From an uncultured Clostridia bacterium (GTDB taxonomy: Bacteria; Bacillota; Clostridia; Christensenellales; Aristaeellaceae), in assembly GCA_946534455.1 (NCBI GenBank), contig CAMNCR010000090.1, forward strand, positions 1 to 13,630: a DNA stretch of 13,630 nt. The letters are read 5' to 3'. Below, piece after piece: positions 6,941 to 13,630 of this stretch. Within the stretch, counting starts at the first letter, position 1; each line of letters opens with the position of its first letter. Below the pieces are notes generated by a model that saw only the letters and a program-made list of their open reading frames with translations, was not told where the DNA came from and did not search any database. The position numbers were made by a program, and so were the translations under genes.

Positions 6941-6969
6941 TTGCCTTCTCCCCCCTCCTGCGCTATACT
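6941..6969 (+). promoter_or_regulatory. Sigma-A promoter of the lipid kinase gene
   Basis: TTGCCT (-35, 6941-6946) and TATACT (-10, 6964-6969) lie 17 nt apart on the plus strand, the optimal spacing, with four of six and five of six consensus matches. The predicted start is near 6976. It is divergent from the xpt promoter, with 44 bp between the two -35 boxes, so a shared regulator could act on both, though no operator-like palindrome stands out between them. Confidence 0.6.
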
Positions 6970-6975
6970 GATTTT

Positions 6976-7151
6976 CGGAATAAAATAAAAGAGGCGGTAT
7001 CCGCCCATTAATAACAGCTCCCCGCCGAAGGGGCGCAGGCCGCGGTGCGGCCTGCGTTGTGCCTCATCCGATATTCAACTACTCAAAAAGTTCCCCGGCC
7101 GAAGGGGGCCTGGGGGGCGATCGGAAAGCCCCCCAGAGAAAGGAAAAACCC
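6976..7151 (+). promoter_or_regulatory. Long structured 5' leader of the lipid kinase gene
   Basis: About 175 nt between the predicted transcription start and the ATG, with no gene in it. It holds, in order: a small hairpin (6993-7005); a motif TCCCCGCCGAAGGGG (7019-7033); a perfect 10-bp stem with a 3-nt loop (7034-7043 with 7047-7056); a second near-copy of the motif, TCCCCGGCCGAAGGGG (7092-7107); and a 9-bp stem (7110-7118 with 7128-7136) ending a few nt before the ribosome-binding site AAAGGA (7139-7144). CAGGCC at 7036-7041 can pair either with GGCCTG in its own hairpin or with GGCCTG at 7107-7112, which would disturb the last hairpin. That is a plausible switch layout, but no known riboswitch core was recognised. 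Confidence 0.45.
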
Positions 7152-8048
7152 ATGCTGTCCTGCCTGTTTGTTCTGAATCCCAACGCCGGCCTGCGCGCAG
7201 GCCGCCGCCTTCTCCCCGACCTCCTGCTCCGCCTGGAGGAGGCCGACTATCTTCCCACCGTCTTCGTCACGCGCCAGCGGGGCGAAGCCATTGACCTCGT
7301 CCGGGATCTGGGCGGAACCGTGGATCTCATCGTGGCCTGCGGCGGGGACGGCACGCTCAACGAGGTCATCACCGGCCTCATTCGCGGGGAACATAAAACG
7401 CCGCTGGGCTACATTCCCTGCGGCAGTACGAATGATTTTGCCTCCGGCCTGGGCATCCCCATCGATCCCCTCCAGGCCTGCGACGATCTGCTTCGCGGCG
7501 ATCTTCGCCCCCTGGACGTGGGCCTCTTCGGCGAGGACCGCTTTTTCAGCTACACGGCCTCCTTCGGCGCCTTCACCGCCGTCAGCTATTCCACGCCCCA
7601 GAACGTCAAAAACGTGCTCGGCCACGCGGCCTACATTCTCGAGGGCATCCGCTCCCTGGCGGACATCCGCCCGCTGCATGCCCGCATCACGGTGGACGGC
7701 CGGACCTTTGAGCAGGATTATATCTTCGGCGCCATCTGCAATTCCACCTCGCTGGGCGGCGTGCTCCGGCTGGAGAACAGCGCCGTGCATATGAGCGACG
7801 GCCTCTTCGAGTCCCTGCTCATTCCCTTCCCGGCGGATCTGCTGGCCCTGAACGGGATTCTCAACGCCCTGCGCACCCATGACTATGCGCATCCGTCCCT
7901 GACCTTCACCCGGGCCTCCTCCTTCCTCGTGGAAAGCGATCCGCCCATCCGCTGGACCCTCGACGGGGAGGAAGCGGAGGGCGCGCGGGAGCTGCGCATC
8001 CGGAACCTCCGCCAGGCCATCCTGCTCAAAACCGCCAGCCGGGAGTGA
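7152..8048 (+). CDS. Diacylglycerol kinase-type lipid kinase (YegS/DgkB/BmrU family)
   Basis: A 298-aa cytoplasmic, membrane-associated lipid kinase that would phosphorylate diacylglycerol or a related lipid using ATP. The nucleotide-binding/catalytic motif GGDGTLNE lies at 64-71, with N-terminal FVLNPNAG (6-13), PCGSTNDFA (89-97), SFGAF (137-141), and the C-terminal SDGLFE (215-220) and WTLDGE (268-273) elements, in the standard order and spacing. Length matches the usual 290-310 aa. The start is ATG at 7152, preceded by AAAGGA; the frame is open further 5', but that part is GC-rich leader sequence without family similarity. It is the only plus-strand gene in the window and converges on the gene for the small coiled-coil protein with 4 nt between the stops. 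In Gram-positives DgkB recycles diacylglycerol released by lipoteichoic-acid synthesis; whether this enzyme is DgkB or another YegS-like lipid kinase cannot be settled here. Confidence 0.92.
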   Translation: MLSCLFVLNPNAGLRAGRRLLPDLLLRLEEADYLPTVFVTRQRGEAIDLVRDLGGTVDLIVACGGDGTLNEVITGLIRGEHKTPLGYIPCGSTNDFASGLGIPIDPLQACDDLLRGDLRPLDVGLFGEDRFFSYTASFGAFTAVSYSTPQNVKNVLGHAAYILEGIRSLADIRPLHARITVDGRTFEQDYIFGAICNSTSLGGVLRLENSAVHMSDGLFESLLIPFPADLLALNGILNALRTHDYAHPSLTFTRASSFLVESDPPIRWTLDGEEAEGARELRIRNLRQAILLKTASRE

Positions 8049-8052
8049 GGCG

Positions 8053-8412
8053 TCAGAGCACCCCGTCCGCACTCATCGACTGCCACTCCTCGGTCAGAAT
8101 CTGCCATTCCTCCGGCGTGTAGGCGTTCAGCGCCTCCGGATTCGTGAATTCAAACCGGATATCGTCCTTCAGCATATAGGAATAGACGTCCAGCGCGTTG
8201 GACACGATATAGTTCTGGGTCCCCACCTCGCTCATGCGTTCGGTGAGGATCCTGTTTTCTTCTTCCATTTCGACCAGCTTCAGCCGCAGCGCTTCCTCCC
8301 GGGAGACCACCGCCCCCCGCTGGCCCCGCAGCACCAGAAACAGGATCAGGAACACGGCCAGCACCACACCCAGCAGCACCAGAAAGCCCTTCACGTTCAT
8401 CGTCCTGCGCAT
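8053..8412 (-). CDS. Small bitopic coiled-coil membrane protein (DivIC/FtsL-like layout)
   Basis: A 119-aa protein that I do not recognise with certainty. It has a short basic N-terminus, one membrane span (about 9-28), a coiled coil whose core positions L42, L46, M49, N53, L56 and M60 keep a 4-3-4-3-4 spacing, and a tail (about 63-110) rich in aromatic and acidic residues with YTPEEWQIL. The order of short N-terminus, span, extracellular coiled coil and small C-terminal region is that of the septum proteins DivIC and FtsL, but the expected C-terminal consensus of that family is not evident. The start is ATG at 8412, 4 nt after the polC stop, with GGGGGTGA in the end of polC as ribosome-binding site; a second ATG 12 nt further on (8400) is possible. 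It is clearly coupled to polC. Confidence 0.8.
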   Translation of the reverse strand: MRRTMNVKGFLVLLGVVLAVFLILFLVLRGQRGAVVSREEALRLKLVEMEEENRILTERMSEVGTQNYIVSNALDVYSYMLKDDIRFEFTNPEALNAYTPEEWQILTEEWQSMSADGVL

Positions 8413-8416
8413 TTTT

Positions 8417-11400
8417 TCACCCCCACATGCTGATCTGGTTCGTCTCGTCCATGCCCTCCAGGGAGCCGTGCTCCCGCAGCAGCTCGATCACCGCCGACCC
8501 CACCCGGCCCCGGATCCGCAGATCCTCGATGCTCAGGAAGGGCCCTTCCTTCCGCGCCTCGACGATGGGAATCGCCGCGCTCTCGCCCAGGCCCGGCAGG
8601 CTCGTGAAGGGACAGCGGATGTTGCCGTCCTCCAGCACGAAGGTGCTGACCTCGCTCCTGTACAGGTCCACCGGCAGGAACCGGATACCCCGGCAGTTCA
8701 TCTCCAGCACCAGCTCCAGGCACGTGGCAATTTCCTTGTCCCGGGCGGTGGGCTTGTCCATGTTCCGGATGTCCTGCAGCCGGGCCCGGCAGGTTTCCGG
8801 AGAAATCAGCATCGTCGCCGCGTCGAACCCGTCTCCGCGCACCGTGAAGTAGGCGCAGTAGTAGGCCAGCGGCTCGTGCAGCTTGAACCACGCCACCCGC
8901 AGGCTCATCGTCACATAGGCCACCGCGTGCCCCTTCGGGAACATGTATTTGATTTTTTTGCAGCTGTCCATGAACCAGTCCGGCACGTCCGCCTCCCGCA
9001 TGGCCTCCTCCATCTCCGGCTTGAGGCCCTTGCCCTTGCGGACGCTTTCCATCGTCGTGAAGGCCAGCTTCGGCTTCACGCCCCGGTCGATCAGGTAGTT
9101 CATGATGTCGTCACGGCAGCACACGCATTCGCTCAGCGTCGCCGTTTTGCTGGCGATGATCTCCTGCGCGTTGCCCAGCCACACGTCCGTTCCGTGGCTC
9201 AGGCCGGAAATCCGCAGCAGCTCCTCCATCGTGCACGGCTCGGTTTCCTCCAGCATGCCGCGCACGAAGCCCGTGCCGAATTCCGGCACGCCGTAGGTGC
9301 CCGTGTTGCAGAGAATGTCCTCCTCCGTCACGCCCAGCGCCGCCGGGCTGGTGAACAGGCTCCGCACCCCCGGATCGTCCAGCGGCACCTCCTGGAAGTT
9401 GATGCCCGTCAGCTTCTCCAGCTCGTGCATCATCGTCGGATCGTCGTGCCCCAGGCAGTCCAGCTTCACCAGGATGTCATGCATGGAGTTGAAGTCGAAA
9501 TGGGTCGTCGTGAAGTCGCTCTCCAGGTCGTCCGCCGGATGCTGCACGGCCGTGAAGTCGTAGATCTCGTATTCCAGCGGCACCACCACCATGCCCCCCG
9601 GGTGCTGCCCCGTGGTGCGCTTGACGCCTGTGCATTCCAGGGCCAGCCGGTCCTTTTCCGCGTTCCCGGCCTGGATGCCCCGCTCCTCCAGATATTTCGC
9701 CGCGTAGCCGAAGGCGGTCTTGTCCGCCAGGCCGCTGATCGTTCCCGCCCGGAACACGTGGTCGTGCCCGAACAGCTCCTCCACATAGTGGTGCGCCTTG
9801 TTCTGGTATTCGCCTGAGAAGTTCAGATCGATATCCGGCACCTTGTCGCCCTCGAAGCCCAGGAAGACCTCGAAGGGGATGTCGAATCCGTCCTTTGTCA
9901 GCCGCCGCCCGCAGTCCGGGCAGTTCCGGTCCGGCAGGTCCACGCCCACGTGGAACCGGCTCTTGTCCACGTCGAAAAAGCCCTTCCGGCAGTGGGTGCA
10001 GCGGTAGTGGGGCGGCAGCGCGTTCACCTCCGTGATCCCGCACATTCTCGCCACCAGGCTCGAGCCCACGCTGCCCCGGCTGCCCACCAGGTAGCCGTCC
10101 TGCAGCGAACGGGACACCAGCTTCTGGGCGATCGAATACAGCGTGCAGTAGCCGTAGCCCACGATGGACTTCAGCTCCTTCGTCAGCCGCTCCTCCACGA
10201 TCGTCGGCAGCGGGTTGCCGTACATCTCCATCGCCGTTTCCCAGGTCATCCGCTGGATGTTGTCCTCCGCGTCGTCCCAGAAGGGCTGGAAGGTATCCTC
10301 CCCCTTGGGATGCACCGGAAACAGCTGCATTTTTTCCACCAGATCCGCGATTTTCCGCGGGTTGTCGATCACGACCTCCCGCGCCTTTTCCGGCCCCAGA
10401 TAGCTGAACTCCTCGAGCATCTCGTCCGTCGTCTTGAAATACAGCGGCGGCTGGTTGTCCGCGTCGGCGAAGCCCATGCCCGCCTGAATCACCGCCCGGC
10501 CGATCGCGTCCTTCGGATCCAGGAAGTGCACGTCCCCCGTCGCCACCACGGGCTTGCCCAGCTCCTCGCCCAGGCTCACGATCACCCGGTTCAGGTCCCG
10601 CAGCCCCTCCTCGTCCTTGACCTGGTCCTCCCGCAGCAGGAAGGCGTTGTTGCCGATGGGCTGGATTTCCAGATAGTCGTAGAAGGAGGCGATCTCCTTC
10701 AGCTTTTCCCGGTCGGCCCCCGCCAGCACCGCCCGGAACAGCTCGCCCGCCTCGCACGCGCTGCCCAGAATCAGGCCCTCCCGGTATTTCTCAATGACCT
10801 CCCGGGGCATGTGGGGCACCCTCCGGAAGTATTCCAGATGGCTGATGGACACCAGCCGGTTCAGGTTCACCAGCCCCGTCCGGTTCTTCGCCAGCAGGAT
10901 GATGTGCCAGCTTTCGCCGATGGCGCCGCCCCGCAGCGCTGCGTTCAGCTCCGCTCCCGTCCGCACCTCGGGATGCTGCTCCCGCGTCTCCTCGAACATC
11001 CGCTGCAGGCAGCGGGCCGTGGCCGTCGCGTCGTGCACCGCCCGGTGCGCGTTCTTCAGGCTCACCCCCAGCTGGCGGCACAGCGTGCCCAGCCGGAAGG
11101 ATTTCATCTGGGGATACAGCTTGCGCGCGTAGGTCAGCGTGTCCAGCACCGGTCCCTCGAAGCTGCGCCCCAGCCGCCGCAGCTCCGCCCGCAGCAGGCT
11201 CACGTCAAAGCTCGCGTTGTGCGCCGCCAGCGGCAGATCCCCGATGAACTCCATCAGCTGCGGCAGCGCCTCCTCCGCCTTCGGCTGGCCCTCCAGCATC
11301 CGGTCGGTGATGTGCGTGATTTCCGTAATCTTTTCCGGCAGCGGCTCTCCCGGATCCACCAGCACCGAAAGCGTGTCCGCAATCTGCCCGTGAATCAGCT

Positions 11401-12919
11401 TCACCGCGCCGATTTCGATGATCCGGGCCGTGCCCGTGTTGAGCCCCGTGCTTTCAAAGTCCAGCACCACGATGGGCCCGTCGTAATCCCGGTCGTCCGG
11501 GTCGGCCACGATGTCCTTCTCCTCGATCAGGTAACCCTCGCAGCCGGGAATCAGCTTGATCTTTCCCTTCGCCGCCCGGAACGCCGCCGGGAAGGACTGC
11601 AGCACGCCGTGATCCGTCACCGCGATGGCCGGATGTCCCCATTTCACCGCCCGGGCAATCAGGTCGTCCACCTTCGTCAGCGCGTCCATGGTGGACATGT
11701 TCGTGTGCAGATGCAGCTCGACCCGCTTCTCCTCCGCCAGGTCCTCCCGCTCCTCCTTCTCCGTTTCCATCATGTCCCGCACGGAGATGGACAGCTCCCG
11801 GGCAAAATTGTCGTACAGGCATTCCCCGCGCAGCTTCACCGTCATGCCCTCGCGGATGCGGTCCACCTTCTCCGCCACGGCCTTCCGTTCCTCGTCCGTG
11901 ATGGGCGCCACGGCCCCGTCCTCGCCCTTGCGGCTGAACCGGTTCCGGTATCTGAAGAAGATTTTGCACAGAATGGAGCTCGTGTAGTCCGTCACCGCGA
12001 AGGAGACCAGCAGCAGCTCGCCGCCCTTCAGCTCCTTCTTTTCCAGCTTGAAGATCTCGCCCTGGACCACCACCAGGCCGCTCTCGTTCGTCAACCCGCG
12101 GATCTCCACCGGCCGCTCCCCGATGCTCCGGCCCATAATGGGCTTGCCCACCGTCGGCGCGGTCATGATCGGCGGCTCCGCCGGAGCTTCCTTCTCCGCC
12201 CGGACCGCCTTCCGGGCCGGCGCGTCCGCGGTGTCCGCGGGCTTCTTTTCCCGGGGCTTGCGTTCCTTCGGCTTGGGCGCCTCGGCGCTCTCCAGGCCCG
12301 TGCCGTAGCGCTCCGCCATCTCCTCCCGGGTCACGGTCAGCGCGCTTTCCGCGCGCTCCTCCCGCATCCGGCGCAGCCGCTCCTCCCGGTCGCCCGCCAC
12401 CGTCAGCTCGACCCGCACCGCCGCGTCGAAGATCTCCCGGATCGCCACCGCCAGCCGGGGCGCCACGTTCTGCCGCCCCATGAAGTGCATGGAAATCTCG
12501 TCCGGCATCACCAGCGTCAGCACCGCTTCCTCTCCGGGGCGGGCCGCCGCGTCGGCGCTCTCTCCCCGCATCGCGGAGCCCTCGATCTGCCAGTCGATCT
12601 GCTCCATCCAGCCCCGCGCCGCGGGATAGTTCCGCTTCAGGAAATCCACCAGCACCTGCCGGTAGGGCCCCGGATCCTTCAGGAAGGAGCCCCGCAGGGA
12701 CGGGGAAATCACCCGCACGGCCATCGGCCGCCCGGGAAACACCTCCCGCAGCAGCCGCTCCAGGCGCAGAAACTGCTTTTCGCCCACCAGCACCGTGCTT
12801 TCGAAGGTAATATAGGTTTTTTGCAGAGATTTGACGTAGGTCACCCGGGGCGCGCGCAGCGCGTCCGCCAGCTCGGGAATATCCCGGGCGATCCGGGCCA
12901 TCAGATCCTCATAGCTCAT
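8417..12919 (-). CDS. polC: DNA polymerase III alpha subunit, Gram-positive PolC type, with proofreading exonuclease
   Basis: The replicative DNA polymerase of Bacillota, 1500 aa (usual about 1430-1460). In order: N-terminal domain (1-200); Lys/Pro/Glu/Ala-rich linker (about 205-255); OB fold (about 285-385); first half of the PHP domain (HLHTNMSTMD 402-411, TDHG 435-438); inserted DEDDh exonuclease with DFESTGLN (487-494), AHNASFD (566-572) and HRAVHDATATA (625-635); second half of PHP (GDVHFL 795-800); polymerase core with GSRGSVGSS (946-954), a four-Cys zinc site (C974, C977, C1000, C1003), palm motif PDIDLNFSGEYQ (catalytic D1029 and D1031) and LDCLGHDDP with D1154; a clamp-binding motif QISMW (1495-1499) near the end. 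The catalytic and exonuclease acidic residues are all present. The start is ATG at 12919 with GGAAGG just upstream; an in-frame ATG at 13075 would add 52 repeat-derived residues and is rejected. It follows ispG, as in many Clostridia. Confidence 0.98.
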   Translation of the reverse strand: MSYEDLMARIARDIPELADALRAPRVTYVKSLQKTYITFESTVLVGEKQFLRLERLLREVFPGRPMAVRVISPSLRGSFLKDPGPYRQVLVDFLKRNYPAARGWMEQIDWQIEGSAMRGESADAAARPGEEAVLTLVMPDEISMHFMGRQNVAPRLAVAIREIFDAAVRVELTVAGDREERLRRMREERAESALTVTREEMAERYGTGLESAEAPKPKERKPREKKPADTADAPARKAVRAEKEAPAEPPIMTAPTVGKPIMGRSIGERPVEIRGLTNESGLVVVQGEIFKLEKKELKGGELLLVSFAVTDYTSSILCKIFFRYRNRFSRKGEDGAVAPITDEERKAVAEKVDRIREGMTVKLRGECLYDNFARELSISVRDMMETEKEEREDLAEEKRVELHLHTNMSTMDALTKVDDLIARAVKWGHPAIAVTDHGVLQSFPAAFRAAKGKIKLIPGCEGYLIEEKDIVADPDDRDYDGPIVVLDFESTGLNTGTARIIEIGAVKLIHGQIADTLSVLVDPGEPLPEKITEITHITDRMLEGQPKAEEALPQLMEFIGDLPLAAHNASFDVSLLRAELRRLGRSFEGPVLDTLTYARKLYPQMKSFRLGTLCRQLGVSLKNAHRAVHDATATARCLQRMFEETREQHPEVRTGAELNAALRGGAIGESWHIILLAKNRTGLVNLNRLVSISHLEYFRRVPHMPREVIEKYREGLILGSACEAGELFRAVLAGADREKLKEIASFYDYLEIQPIGNNAFLLREDQVKDEEGLRDLNRVIVSLGEELGKPVVATGDVHFLDPKDAIGRAVIQAGMGFADADNQPPLYFKTTDEMLEEFSYLGPEKAREVVIDNPRKIADLVEKMQLFPVHPKGEDTFQPFWDDAEDNIQRMTWETAMEMYGNPLPTIVEERLTKELKSIVGYGYCTLYSIAQKLVSRSLQDGYLVGSRGSVGSSLVARMCGITEVNALPPHYRCTHCRKGFFDVDKSRFHVGVDLPDRNCPDCGRRLTKDGFDIPFEVFLGFEGDKVPDIDLNFSGEYQNKAHHYVEELFGHDHVFRAGTISGLADKTAFGYAAKYLEERGIQAGNAEKDRLALECTGVKRTTGQHPGGMVVVPLEYEIYDFTAVQHPADDLESDFTTTHFDFNSMHDILVKLDCLGHDDPTMMHELEKLTGINFQEVPLDDPGVRSLFTSPAALGVTEEDILCNTGTYGVPEFGTGFVRGMLEETEPCTMEELLRISGLSHGTDVWLGNAQEIIASKTATLSECVCCRDDIMNYLIDRGVKPKLAFTTMESVRKGKGLKPEMEEAMREADVPDWFMDSCKKIKYMFPKGHAVAYVTMSLRVAWFKLHEPLAYYCAYFTVRGDGFDAATMLISPETCRARLQDIRNMDKPTARDKEIATCLELVLEMNCRGIRFLPVDLYRSEVSTFVLEDGNIRCPFTSLPGLGESAAIPIVEARKEGPFLSIEDLRIRGRVGSAVIELLREHGSLEGMDETNQISMWG

Positions 12920-13150
12920 TTTCCTTCCGTCCTCTGCCAACCCTTCCTGCCTGTTTTCCGCCTGCGCATCCGTGCTCTCCGCCGGCCGTCCTTTCCCGGG
13001 CCTTCCTCCACAGTCCGCGCACGTCCGAACCTTCCATCCGGCCATCATGCCCTGAACCGGCGTCCCAGTGCGCACACTGAACCTTCCACCCGGCCCGGAA
13101 GCCCTGGACCGCCGGCCCGAAGCCCCTGCAGGCTCCGGCCTTCCGGGTCA
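12920..13150 (-). other. ispG-polC intergenic region
   Basis: A 231-bp GC-rich gap. Nearly half of it is the tandem repeat described separately (13007-13116). No -10-like A/T-rich hexamer is apparent on the minus strand, so polC is probably read through from ispG, though a weak promoter cannot be excluded. The stretch just before polC holds several purine-rich segments (GGAGG, GGAAGG) suitable for ribosome binding. Frames stay open across it on the minus strand, but without recognisable protein families. Confidence 0.5.
13007..13116. repeat. Two adjacent, diverged direct repeats of about 55 bp upstream of polC
   Basis: Units 13007-13062 (56 bp) and 13063-13116 (54 bp) align along their full length at roughly 80 percent identity by eye, with a few 1-3 nt gaps. 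The best-conserved stretches are GAACCTTCCA(T/C)CCGGCC (13027-13043 and 13079-13095) and GCCCTG(A/G)ACC. The unit length is not a multiple of three and the two copies fall in different frames of the open minus-strand reading frames, so this is not a protein repeat under selection. It could be a local duplication or two copies of a dispersed intergenic element. Confidence 0.7.
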
Positions 13151-13630
13151 TCAGGCTCTTTCTGTCCTCTGCTGCTTCTCTTCGATGATTTTCCGGGTTT
13201 CCCGGATCAGAATCTCCGCCAGGTCGCCCTCCACCTTCCGCGGCTCCTGCCCGCGAATGAACAGCGCCCCGCCGGTCTTCCCGCCGGCAATGCCGATATC
13301 CGCCTCCCGGGCCTCTCCGGGGCCGTTCACCACGCACCCCATCACCGCGACCTTGATGGGCACCGTCACATCGCTCAGCTCCCGCTCCACCCGGCGGGCA
13401 ATCTCCGCCACCGGCACGCAGGTTCTTCCGCAGGTCGGGCAGGCGATCAGCTGCACCCCGCGCACCCGCAGATCCAGCGCCCGCAGAATGTCCCAGGCCG
13501 CCGCGGCCTCCGGCAGCGGATCCCCGCTCAGGCTCACCCGGATCGTTTCTCCGATGCCGTCCAGCAGCAGCGCCCCGATGCCGATGGCGCTCTTCACCGT
13601 GCCCTGTCCGGGCAGGCCCGCCTCCGTCAC
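13151..13630 (-). CDS. ispG: 4-hydroxy-3-methylbut-2-enyl diphosphate synthase (flavodoxin/ferredoxin), 3' part only
   Basis: The C-terminal 160 codons of the [4Fe-4S] enzyme that converts methylerythritol cyclodiphosphate to HMBPP in the non-mevalonate isoprenoid pathway. The frame is open at the right edge; the GTG at the edge encodes the Val of the internal LGxTEAG element, not a start. Visible landmarks are TEAGLPGQGTVKSAIGIG, GIGETIRVSLSGDP, the cluster ligands in ACPTCGRT (C64 and C67 of the visible part) and MGCVVNGPGEA (C99), and the C-terminal ADIGIAGGKTGGALFI with the usual short helical tail. All three cluster cysteines are present. It lies 231 nt upstream of polC on the same strand, a gene order common in Clostridia, where ispG is usually preceded by dxr and rseP. 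Confidence 0.97.
   Translation of the reverse strand: MTEAGLPGQGTVKSAIGIGALLLDGIGETIRVSLSGDPLPEAAAAWDILRALDLRVRGVQLIACPTCGRTCVPVAEIARRVERELSDVTVPIKVAVMGCVVNGPGEAREADIGIAGGKTGGALFIRGQEPRKVEGDLAEILIRETRKIIEEKQQRTERA

Noticed and set aside
7034..7056. Intrinsic terminator in the lipid kinase leader
   Set aside because: The 10-bp stem is strong, but only TTGTG follows it rather than a T-run.
7012..7110. Glycine riboswitch in the lipid kinase leader, suggested by two CCGAAGGGG motifs
   Set aside because: The GGAGAG and GAAACTCTCAGGC core elements are absent and the position of the preceding hairpin does not fit; kept only as an unassigned structured leader.
8234..9817. Plus-strand open frame of 527 codons opposite polC and the small membrane protein
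   Set aside because: Low-complexity His/Arg/Gln-rich translation with no recognisable motif; it is antisense to highly conserved PolC sequence.
12920..13075. N-terminal extension of PolC from the in-frame ATG at 13075
   Set aside because: The added 52 residues come from the intergenic repeat, resemble nothing in PolC, and a good start with a ribosome-binding site exists at 12919.

Overview
The window reads as a chromosomal segment of a high-GC member of the Bacillota, probably a gut or rumen Clostridia lineage. The main evidence is a full-length PolC-type replicative polymerase, which is a Bacillota hallmark. It is supported by a Bacillus-type xanthine phosphoribosyltransferase, GGAGG ribosome-binding sites with frequent GTG and TTG starts, and sigma-A promoters. 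The family-level placement is inference. Ten of the eleven genes lie on the minus strand. GC is high throughout, so long spurious open frames occur antisense to almost every gene.

Reading in the direction of minus-strand transcription (right to left): the 3' part of ispG (isoprenoid precursor synthesis) enters at the right edge. A 231-bp gap containing a diverged tandem repeat follows, then polC (1500 aa), then a 119-aa single-span coiled-coil membrane protein that starts 4 nt after polC stops. This is the familiar ispG-polC neighbourhood of Clostridia. The one plus-strand gene, a YegS/DgkB-type lipid kinase, converges on the small protein with only 4 nt between the stop codons. It is read from its own promoter through a structured leader of about 175 nt.

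A divergent promoter region (about 6868-6969) separates the lipid kinase from the second minus-strand block. That block begins with xpt (xanthine salvage, TTG start, near-consensus promoter, short leader). It continues with a complete BMP/PnrA-type ABC importer: periplasmic-type binding protein, double-NBD ATPase and two permeases. A strong hairpin terminator lies between the binding protein and the ATPase. The ATPase and two permease genes are joined by GTGA stop/start overlaps. A membrane-anchored peptidoglycan-binding protein follows 17 nt downstream. The left edge holds the 5' part of a sugar-type (CUT1, MsmK/UgpC) ABC ATPase.

Functionally, the xpt-importer arrangement suggests a purine nucleoside or base salvage unit: import by the BMP system and conversion of xanthine to XMP by Xpt. 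The main oddities are an insertion of about 60 residues in the second NBD of the ATPase, a binding protein with no lipobox, the added PG-binding membrane protein, the structured leader of the lipid kinase gene, and the tandem repeat upstream of polC. No tRNA, rRNA, CRISPR array, insertion sequence or phage gene was seen.
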